Below are positions 32,987 through 40,097 of a stretch of DNA of 64,000 nucleotides, piece after piece (within the stretch, counting starts at the first letter, position 1; every line of letters begins with the position of its first letter). Where the stretch lies: NCBI RefSeq assembly GCF_019649055.1, contig NW_026570299.1:558001-622000 (forward strand), given 5' to 3'. The stretch comes from Paramacrobiotus metropolitanus. Its lineage: Eukaryota; Tardigrada; Eutardigrada; Parachela; Macrobiotidae. Below the pieces are notes generated by a model, which saw nothing but the letters and a program-made list of their open reading frames with translations, made no database searches and was not told where the DNA came from. A program made the translations under genes and the position numbers.

Positions 32987-33661
32987 CTAGTTCAGAATTG
33001 TATGGATCTTATTCGCATCCGCCGAATCGTCTTCAATCCCTATGTATCGGCAGATTTCTATCTTTTGTTCGTCGGTGTCGCGCATATCGTATACCATATC
33101 GATTGTGTCGGGGTGTCGGTTATTGAATCGAGAAGTCGTTCGCCGATCGACTTCGCGACGTTCATCCGGTTCGCGCTGACTTTCTTGTGCGCTTCGTTCT
33201 CCTGATTCTGCCTGCGGCGGTTCATTACTCGCCGGTGTAGGCGGTTGAAGGTCGCTGTCCAGAATAACGTTTCGTCGGTGTGTCACATTTGCTTGGGACG
33301 CTTCTGCAATTGAACTGGGTCCTTCCATCGGGTCATCATCTTGAGCGGTGCTAATAATTGGGTCCACCACATGGACGGTTGACTCCATTCTTTGATACTT
33401 TGGGGTGAGTCTTCCCTTTCTGCGCTGGATGACCTTTACTTGCGCCAGATTCAAAACCCGCATAATACCTGGCTCTTTCCTGCCAGCGTTTATCCTGTGG
33501 GTCTGGCGTTCGATTTCGCGTGTGTTCGCGTCTTTTATCCCATGACCTTTCCGGCGTAGACATTCTAACATTGCGATTACGGAATCCAACTTCCAACGGC
33601 ACCTGATGACCTTTCTTTTCAGGCTCTGTACGGTATGACTCCGCACGCCGTTGCTCTTCAC
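32987..33661 (-). CDS. Block Y frame 10, mostly disordered segment
   Basis: 224 codons, no ATG at the start. It overlaps frame 9 for 310 bp. Reading from frame 9 appears to move here near 33415-33440, beside an AAAGGG run. The middle is Pro/Ser/Glu-rich (PPTPASNEPPQAESGER); the last 50 residues look ordered (TIDMVYDMRDTDEQKIEI). Ends at the in-frame TAG at 32987. Function unknown. Confidence 0.5.
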   Translation of the reverse strand: MKSNGVRSHTVQSLKRKVIRCRWKLDSVIAMLECLRRKGHGIKDANTREIERQTHRINAGRKEPGIMRVLNLAQVKVIQRRKGRLTPKYQRMESTVHVVDPIISTAQDDDPMEGPSSIAEASQANVTHRRNVILDSDLQPPTPASNEPPQAESGERSAQESQREPDERREVDRRTTSRFNNRHPDTIDMVYDMRDTDEQKIEICRYIGIEDDSADANKIHTILN

Positions 33662-34502
33662 GTCCTCTAGTCGCTGCTAGAATCTTTGCCGTGTCGATTT
33701 TTCGTTGGATGCTTGTCTCCGTTATCTCATTTCCATGGCGTACCCATCCTCTTCCGCCACGGTAGTCTCTGTCGCGAGAACGCTCGCGTGACCTTTCGCT
33801 TCGGTAATCCCGTGTCCTTTCCCGGGAATGTTCACGTGACCTTTCACTTCGTCTTTCAGAAGTCCGCTCATGTTCCCGTGAATGTCCGCGTGACCTTTCT
33901 CTCTGCAGAGGCGAACGGGGTCGTGTAAACACATCGTCTCGTCGAAAGCCTCTGAGCGCCTGTAAAACATTGCTCTCGGTCTGGCGGGATTTACGCAGCT
34001 CCTCCATACGTTCTTCGACTGCTTTCTTTATGTATGGTGCCGGAGCAAAACCCTTTTGCAGTCTTAACTTTTCCCGTAACAGCGCATCAAATAGGTCTTG
34101 TTGCATGGCCGCCGGATCGCTCGTCAGCGTGTCGATTTGAATAATGAGCGACTGGCGTATCAGCTGTGCTTCGTCGTCATTGAGGCTGGCTGTCGGTACA
34201 GTCGAACTCGACGGATTGGGCTGCGTCTCTCGTGCGGCCTGTTCGCTCGCCTTTTGATTCGCCGCATTGATCTTCGCCCGGAGTTCGTCCTCCAGCTGTT
34301 GCCGCCGCATCTTCTCTTGTTCTTCCTCAAACTTCTTCCGGTATGCGTCCGTCTGTGGGCATTTCAATGGCTCCAGAGTCTCATCCCAGCCGCTTTCGTT
34401 ATTCTGGATCGCTTCCCGGTAGCGATCCTCGAGTAGCATCCGCTCCTCAACTGGGATGCTGCCATAGTTCCTCGCGCTGATGAGGTTTCGAAAAACGTCC
34501 AT
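33351..34502 (-). CDS. Block Y frame 9, SR-like Arg/Ser-rich protein
   Basis: 383 residues from an ATG. The N-terminal third is helical with a charged coiled-coil-like stretch (KKFEEEQEKMRRQQL). Around residues 195-255 it is extremely rich in RS, RE and RD dipeptides (SRGHSREHERTSERRSERS), like the RS domains of splicing regulators. Several of those ERS units are encoded by AAAGGTCA octamers. The C-terminus is basic and probably read partly in frame 10. RNA binding or packaging is plausible from composition only. Confidence 0.6.
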   Translation of the reverse strand: MDVFRNLISARNYGSIPVEERMLLEDRYREAIQNNESGWDETLEPLKCPQTDAYRKKFEEEQEKMRRQQLEDELRAKINAANQKASEQAARETQPNPSSSTVPTASLNDDEAQLIRQSLIIQIDTLTSDPAAMQQDLFDALLREKLRLQKGFAPAPYIKKAVEERMEELRKSRQTESNVLQALRGFRRDDVFTRPRSPLQRERSRGHSREHERTSERRSERSREHSRERTRDYRSERSRERSRDRDYRGGRGWVRHGNEITETSIQRKIDTAKILAATRGREEQRRAESYRTEPEKKGHQVPLEVGFRNRNVRMSTPERSWDKRREHTRNRTPDPQDKRWQERARYYAGFESGASKGHPAQKGKTHPKVSKNGVNRPCGGPNY

Positions 34503-34708
34503 GTTCCCCGTTTAGCTTCCGTAATCCCCACGAGTGAAACGATATGTGGGTCGCCCAACTTGTGAATGCATGCATAGCAGGGGAATTTCTTATCGACCTT
34601 TTTATTATTCCGTAAACAGTCCGGACACTTTGGGTTATAGCCCGTAGATCTGTTTATCTCCGATGCCGTTCCTGAGCTTTTAGGAGTGGCTTGACCTTTC
34701 TGTGCCAT
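34364..34708 (-). CDS. Block Y frame 8, putative zinc-binding N-terminus
   Basis: From the ATG at 34708 the protein is basic and has CPDC-x12-CYAC followed by His, a likely zinc ribbon or finger. A good splice acceptor (TTTTCTGATTGCAG) ends at 34725, 16 bp before the ATG, so this could start a spliced subgenomic mRNA. The frame overlaps frame 9; a five-T run at the overlap (about 34490) is a plausible point of frame change. The first sense-strand octamer lies at codons 4-6 (KGQ). Confidence 0.55.
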   Translation of the reverse strand: MAQKGQATPKSSGTASEINRSTGYNPKCPDCLRNNKKVDKKFPCYACIHKLGDPHIVSLVGITEAKRGTWTFFETSSARGTMAASQLRSGCYSRIATGKRSRITKAAGMRLWSH

Positions 34709-34741
34709 CTTCTCCGTTTTAAATCTGCAATCAGAAAACAA

Positions 34742-35069
34742 TCCGTCATAATAACCTTTCCACGTTAATCGTTTCCATCTTATCCATTATCAAGGCTTCT
34801 CTAGCATTTTTACGCCTATTCCGTTACTGAGCTGAGACTTTCCTAGCTCCTGCTGCCCTTTCTATCACTGTAACGTGGTGACCTTTCTCAACGTTATCAG
34901 CACTTTCTGACTACTGTGACCTTTTCTATTAGTCTTATCGCTGCTAATTCTCGCGTTAACCTCTTCACTTTCAATTTTCCATAAAGTTTTTCCCATTCGT
35001 TTTTAACTATTTTATGCTTTTAGTAATATGCAGGGTTCATTACTCGCTGCACATTACACTCGCCCTTAT
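34742..35069 (-). other. Gap between blocks X and Y
   Basis: Noncoding, about 330 bp, with octamers at about 34888 and 34917 and the candidate acceptor for block Y at its end. Confidence 0.5.
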
Positions 35070-37283
35070 TCACTCAGACTCCTTCGCCGGCGGTTTATAC
35101 GGCTTGAAGTCAATTCGGCCATCCTGATTCATATGAAGCACGTCATCTGCAATCAACGCTTCGACGGCATTCTTAATCCATTCTCTATCGTTCTCAATAT
35201 TCAATTCTCCCAACTCATAATGGGCGGCCATGAAATTCGAAAGGTCATTCCATGACACTCCATTGGTACCACCGATGGCGTCCAAGGCCACATCTGTGAT
35301 GGCTATTTTCCAGACTTCCAATTCCATTTTCAGTCTGGGCGTGCGGTCCGTGCCCTGTTTCGGAAGGTAGTAAATAACTTTGTTATCCTTGTTATATTTG
35401 CATCCCAACTTTCCTTCCTTATATGCTCTCTTCAAGACCCGTTCGGTCATGCTGAGTGATGACCTTCCATTCGAATTTTCAGCGACTTGTCTCTTCAAGT
35501 CTGCGCCAAGCATTTCGGCTTCCCTAATATTCTGGAGTGCAGCCTGGACTTCGCCCCATGTCCGATTAGTCACATCCAAGGGCGCGCCTAGCGTGTAATC
35601 TGTCGGCTCTTTTGTTTTTGTACCGCTAGTCTCTGTTTTCTGGGGGGATGTTGCCGAGTCCGTTATTTCTGTTCTCTCCATTTCGTCAATCCTCAATTTC
35701 GCCATTGAACCAGATGATGACTGTGCCGATTTCGGTTCCTCAGCTTTCTCCTTCTGTGGTAAAGTCTCGTGACCTCCCACTTCATCTGCTGACTTCGGCC
35801 GCTCTTTTTCAAAAGCCTCCTTCAATGGTGTGAACAATGATTTCTGGTACACCTGTCGCGCAGATGCAGCTTCTGCTTCTGCCGCTGCCTTGTCCATTGG
35901 GAGCATGACCTTTTCTTTCTCCCGTTTTTCTGAAGTCCCATGACCTTTCGGTTGAGTTTCTTCCGTCACAGTTCCAGATGTCTCTTGACCTTTAGACTGT
36001 TTGTCTTGTCCTGTCACTGGCTCGTGAAGCGCTGGTGTCGTAGTATCATCGCCACTTTCTTCCGATTCAGTATCCATGGGTCCCTTCTTTTTCGACACTT
36101 TCGGTGCTTGTGCTTTAACCCGAACTGTTTCTTCCTCCGCTGTTAACTGCGCGATCCGATTCAATATGGGAGTTGTTGGATCTCCACTCGATGGCACTTT
36201 ATCCATCTCCTGACTGTCGGACATGGTACAATGGACTTGTTTTTCCGGCGGTATCAGGCCTACCCTCGTGTATCGGATCGGATATCCTTTATGTGCGTTC
36301 GTTGTTGACAGGATATTCTGTTTTATCAGCCTTGGCAATACACGTTCAGTTGCCGTATCGATTTCCTTAATCATCCCTTTTCCGTCATTCCAAACGGCAT
36401 TGATGTATTGGCTGATCCGGTGACTCGTTGACCCCAATGGGCTTGTCATTCCCGCGATCGCCCTTTCTACTCGCATAGAGGTATCTTCGTTTGGAGTCGT
36501 CAACGACTTATCCGAACTGGACGGTCTGAATAACTTGGCCTTATACGCGAAATTCGGGTGTTTCTGGAGAAGTTTTCCCGCATTCCGAGCATATTCTAAT
36601 ACCACATCGAACTTCTGTTTGGTGAAACTTCGGTGCATTTCTTTTCTCAGGTATTTCTTTAGACCCGTTCTGAATTTCGACGTTACTGATGTCGTTCTTA
36701 TCCGTGTAAAGTTCTTCTCCGCTCCGTCGAATGCGTCGATGATTTCGTCAATTGTGGTCAAATTGTCGCTGTCCGGATCTTCGAATTCTGCTTCATCTCC
36801 CGAATAATCGAGTTCACCTTCTCCATCCGGTTCGATGTAATTGGCCATCGCCAATGCATCAATTTTCCTGGCCTCCTTTCCTTTCTTTTTCGGTTTTGTG
36901 GGTTCGCTCTTTGCTTTTTTCCCTTTTTCAAGAGCCTCCGCTAGGCTTCCTGGCTCCACGGTTCTTGATCTGGTCGTTTTCGGGTCCGTGTGTGACCTCG
37001 TACTAACCGTCGACGTACTTGGGAGGCTCACCTCCGATGCTTCCGATTCGCGGGACGTTTCCCGTTTCGCTTTCTCGCGCATTCCTTTCTCCCTACGCTC
37101 TTTCGTAGTAGATGCCGAGATAACGACCGGTACGATCTGTTTTACAGCTATGACCTTTCCTTTGGATGTTGACGGCTCAGGCTCGGTGACCTTTAACTTT
37201 GATGTTGCCGATTCGATAACGAATTTCTTTGGAATAATAGGTGTGGATGACCTTTCTTCCACTTCACCGACTGCTTCGTCCAA
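35070..37283 (-). CDS. Block X frame 7, large disordered protein with possible winged-helix C-terminus
   Basis: 737 residues from a TTG; no ATG at this position. Reading is open without interruption back to the TAA at 37422, so the true segment is about 783 residues and lies in the same frame as frame 6. The N-terminus is Lys/Glu/Ser-rich and basic. Residues about 170-330 are more ordered (ATERVLPRLIKQN). The last 180 residues contain helices and a final helix-helix-hairpin pattern (SWNDLSNFMAAHYELGE, DDVLHMNQDGRIDF) that looks like a winged helix; that is my inference, unsupported by a search. It would make this a candidate DNA- or RNA-binding protein. Confidence 0.6.
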   Translation of the reverse strand: MDEAVGEVEERSSTPIIPKKFVIESATSKLKVTEPEPSTSKGKVIAVKQIVPVVISASTTKERREKGMREKAKRETSRESEASEVSLPSTSTVSTRSHTDPKTTRSRTVEPGSLAEALEKGKKAKSEPTKPKKKGKEARKIDALAMANYIEPDGEGELDYSGDEAEFEDPDSDNLTTIDEIIDAFDGAEKNFTRIRTTSVTSKFRTGLKKYLRKEMHRSFTKQKFDVVLEYARNAGKLLQKHPNFAYKAKLFRPSSSDKSLTTPNEDTSMRVERAIAGMTSPLGSTSHRISQYINAVWNDGKGMIKEIDTATERVLPRLIKQNILSTTNAHKGYPIRYTRVGLIPPEKQVHCTMSDSQEMDKVPSSGDPTTPILNRIAQLTAEEETVRVKAQAPKVSKKKGPMDTESEESGDDTTTPALHEPVTGQDKQSKGQETSGTVTEETQPKGHGTSEKREKEKVMLPMDKAAAEAEAASARQVYQKSLFTPLKEAFEKERPKSADEVGGHETLPQKEKAEEPKSAQSSSGSMAKLRIDEMERTEITDSATSPQKTETSGTKTKEPTDYTLGAPLDVTNRTWGEVQAALQNIREAEMLGADLKRQVAENSNGRSSLSMTERVLKRAYKEGKLGCKYNKDNKVIYYLPKQGTDRTPRLKMELEVWKIAITDVALDAIGGTNGVSWNDLSNFMAAHYELGELNIENDREWIKNAVEALIADDVLHMNQDGRIDFKPYKPPAKESE

Positions 37284-37421
37284 GATTTCGACATCATGAG
37301 ACGACGGTTCGTCTTTCTTCTTTCTCTCTCCCTTTTTCTTCCGGGTGTTTGTGCTCTCACTTTCATCACCACTCTTCTTCTTCTTATCTTCTTCTTCCTT
37401 CCGTTTTTTTAAAAAGTCACC

Positions 37422-38396
37422 TTACTTGACCTTTTCACGGTTCATGGCCTCTTCTAGTTTAGGGGCAACTCTTGGGCGACGAGTTTTGGAGGGTTTAACG
37501 ACAACTTTTGGTGAGGCATCGTCGTCCTCAACTGCTTCGTCATCTTCTTTTTCGTTGGTCGATTCTTCTTCCGACTCACCGTCATCTGTTTCCTCTTCTG
37601 GCTCATCTTGTTTCGATGGTCGCTGGGTACTCTCCGTTCCTGCCATTTCGGCTACGGAGGCCTCTGCCATCTCTCCGACTCCACTTTCTTGTGCCGGATG
37701 TTGGGCTTGACTTTCCAAGTGCGGTGTTTCGACCGTCTGTCCCTGTGTGACGATCTCCCACAAAGGGTTTTTCTTCGCGTCATAAAACACCGTTTTATAC
37801 GCTCCATTTTCCATTCTTCTTGTTAGTCGGAAATGGGCTTCATCTATTTCCGCTCGATGTCGCATCATACTGATCAATGTGTTCGCTTGGACTAGGGGAT
37901 CTTGACGTTCACTTACTGGTATCAAGTTCCACAGCTGTTCTAGTGCTGCCCGATTAGCGTGCTCGGCGCTCTCTTCCGACACATCCCATGGAGCGTATGG
38001 AATCGGATCTCCTGTGATCGGGTCGACGATTACTGCAGTTACACATTCTGTTGTTCCATCGCCGAAGTGGAGTGTCAGCGTCACTTTTCTGCACGTCCCC
38101 TCGGTATATTTCAGGGTTGACTCGTAATCGTCTAGTGTTCGTTTATTCGGGTCTGGGTCTGCTGTCGGTTTCGGCCGAATTCTCTCCTTCGTCAGCAACT
38201 TCCCTTCCACTGTGTATGTATATGCCAGGTGGTCGTCATTTGTGCCCACCTTAATACGGATCCACGCATTTTCCTCAGTCGCAACTTTGGACACCACGTG
38301 TTTCATCATCTGAATGAGGACTCTCGGGTTATGACGTTCCTCCGGGGGGAATGAACTGTAATGCCTCATTAACTTCTGTCTTTGCCCTTTCTCCAA
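37422..38396 (-). CDS. Block X frame 6, repeated-domain protein segment
   Basis: 324 codons, no ATG at the start. It shares a roughly 120-residue domain with frame 5. In each copy a beta-rich part (VTAVIVDPITGD; in frame 5 VTARIVDKRTNK) is followed by a helix, an IP and ERxxP motif and a second strand-rich part. The first copy begins in frame 5 and ends here, so the break between the two frames falls inside a domain, at a six-G run (38344-38349). The C-terminus is acidic (EEETDDGESEEE). Ends in a TAA after which the same frame stays open. Unknown family. Confidence 0.6.
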   Translation of the reverse strand: MEKGQRQKLMRHYSSFPPEERHNPRVLIQMMKHVVSKVATEENAWIRIKVGTNDDHLAYTYTVEGKLLTKERIRPKPTADPDPNKRTLDDYESTLKYTEGTCRKVTLTLHFGDGTTECVTAVIVDPITGDPIPYAPWDVSEESAEHANRAALEQLWNLIPVSERQDPLVQANTLISMMRHRAEIDEAHFRLTRRMENGAYKTVFYDAKKNPLWEIVTQGQTVETPHLESQAQHPAQESGVGEMAEASVAEMAGTESTQRPSKQDEPEEETDDGESEEESTNEKEDDEAVEDDDASPKVVVKPSKTRRPRVAPKLEEAMNREKVK

Positions 38397-39021
38397 TAGC
38401 AGTTTTGACTGACTTGTCCGCTAGGGGATTATATGAGTCAATCTCCTTATTCGTTCTTTTATCGACTATACGAGCGGTGACCTTTCGTTCGTTATGGTCA
38501 GTTCCAGTGTATTTGACTGTGAAAGTCCGGCACTTCGGAAGTCGAACTGAAGCTGCTTCGGGATCCGGCGGCGTGGGTGGTGCACTCTTTCTACCCACTG
38601 AAATCGGTGTTTTACTCGTCGTGACCTTTTTCGTCCGCTGCTCCTTCTTGTCGCTTTCTTTTGGACTTGTCGTCGGTGACCTTACTCTTTTTCCGCTTTT
38701 TACGGTCCCGCTAGACGGCTCTGTAACCGAACTGGTACGTCCGCGTACTGATCCTGCGGTTGAACTGGCCCGTGACCTTTCTGCCCGTTCGGTCAATTCT
38801 GTCTCGATTTTTCTCTTTGTTTCCAGGAGAGCACTGTCCGACATCTCCTCTACTGGTGCTTCAACTGATGCCCGTGATGGCCCCGCCGCGCTGCTTGCTG
38901 AGGGTCCCCTTTCTTTGGGAATCGTCTTAAGGAATATCTGTATCTTCTCGATCATCGGCGGCCATTTTCTGTAGGTTAAAGCCGGGTGATACTGTTTCAT
39001 CGAGGCGATTCTGATCGCCAA
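38329..39021 (-). CDS. Block X frame 5, segment with Ser-rich linker and first domain copy
   Basis: 230 codons with no ATG at the start; reading in this frame is open back towards frame 4. A short ordered start (YHPALTYRKWPPMIEKI) precedes a Ser/Thr/Lys-rich linker, then the N-terminal half of the domain also found in frame 6. Ends shortly after the homopolymer at 38344-38349. Confidence 0.55.
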   Translation of the reverse strand: MAIRIASMKQYHPALTYRKWPPMIEKIQIFLKTIPKERGPSASSAAGPSRASVEAPVEEMSDSALLETKRKIETELTERAERSRASSTAGSVRGRTSSVTEPSSGTVKSGKRVRSPTTSPKESDKKEQRTKKVTTSKTPISVGRKSAPPTPPDPEAASVRLPKCRTFTVKYTGTDHNERKVTARIVDKRTNKEIDSYNPLADKSVKTAIGERAKTEVNEALQFIPPGGTS

Positions 39022-39046
39022 CTCCTTGCGTTTAACTTCGATGACT

Positions 39047-40009
39047 TTAGTTTTTTTCCTTCATCGCGATATGGACTGTTTCAATGATCGCATCCAGACT
39101 CATTAGTCTTCCATAAAATGCATGTTCATCCTCGACTCGCATATGAATTCTATAGAGATCTCGACACATGCGGTTGAAATCCTGGATGCCCGCTATATCA
39201 GCCGCTGTCAGTTTTTCTTCATTTCCCACTATCACGTTCAATCGCGCGTCATCATCTTTCATGTCTAGCGGGAGCTTAGGTGAGTAATCATGCACCGTTG
39301 GTTCACCCGGGGGCGTTGCCCGTAGACCATCTGGTCCGACCTGCTCCAAATTTGGGCCCAGCGATGGCAGTACTCCTCGCGGTCGTGGTGAATCAAACCG
39401 ATTTCCTCCTCGCCTCCCTCCTTTTTGTGGCGAATTCCTGTGAAATCGTTGCGCTCCCAATTGCTGTGGCGTTCTCATCCGAGGCGTTCCGATATCTAAC
39501 AATGATAGGCCTCCCGATTCTGGGAAAGGCGGCAATATCGGAGATGACCTTTGCGACTGGGTCGCTAACATTCCGCTAAATCCTCCATGACCCATAAATC
39601 TACTCGGTGTAGTCTGTTGCGGTGGCGGCATCAACATTCTTGCCGGTCCCATCGCTTGCGGCGGTCCCATCGGTGGGGTATACGCTCCTGGATGCGGTTG
39701 ATAAGGGGCGCTCATTATTTGTCCCGAATACTGGGTTCCGGCAGGTAAGCCGTGGTGCACCCAGTTTACCGTGTCCTGATAAGTCGTCTGCTGTCCCGGA
39801 TCGTGATACACATAATACTCCGGGCCGCCATAATAACCTCCCTGGCCTGGCTCGTTCTGTGCCGTTCCTGCTGACGACGTCGACCCTTCGCCATATGAAG
39901 TGTCGTATCCGTATTCACCTTCCATTCTTTTCGGGGTCGATGCCTTTAATGGATTTCCGATACTTTCCGAATCCGAATTCTCTGAATTCTGTCGTTCCAA
40001 TCTATCCAT
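39047..40009 (-). CDS. Block X frame 4, Pro/Gly/Gln-rich N-terminus
   Basis: 320 residues from an ATG. Residues 1-230 are low in complexity: Gly/Tyr/Gln (GGYYGGPEYYVYHDPGQQ), then Met/Pro-rich and RGG-like parts, typical of phase-separating or nucleic-acid-binding proteins. The last 70 residues form an ordered helical region (IAGIQDFNRMCRDLYRIHM). A splice-acceptor-like CATTGTTACAG ends at 40025, 15 bp before the ATG, followed at once by AAG|GTAAGC, a donor-like site. The frame closes beside a seven-A run; the next frame lies +1. I infer that frames 4-7 once formed one long protein. Confidence 0.6.
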   Translation of the reverse strand: MDRLERQNSENSDSESIGNPLKASTPKRMEGEYGYDTSYGEGSTSSAGTAQNEPGQGGYYGGPEYYVYHDPGQQTTYQDTVNWVHHGLPAGTQYSGQIMSAPYQPHPGAYTPPMGPPQAMGPARMLMPPPQQTTPSRFMGHGGFSGMLATQSQRSSPILPPFPESGGLSLLDIGTPRMRTPQQLGAQRFHRNSPQKGGRRGGNRFDSPRPRGVLPSLGPNLEQVGPDGLRATPPGEPTVHDYSPKLPLDMKDDDARLNVIVGNEEKLTAADIAGIQDFNRMCRDLYRIHMRVEDEHAFYGRLMSLDAIIETVHIAMKEKN

Positions 40010-40097
40010 TAACTGAGCTTACCTTCTGTAACAATGAAACAATAATGGTTAGCTGTCGTACGATGATGACCTTTTTACAGCTTCCCAACTCCTATTT

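Noticed and set aside
39030-39060. A AAA AAC heptamer at the end of block X frame 4 as a -1 frameshift site
   Set aside because: The -1 frame closes after about 17 codons, while the next coding segment lies in the +1 frame.
31977-40009. An env gene downstream of pol
   Set aside because: No segment has a signal peptide, membrane span or Cys pattern of an envelope protein.
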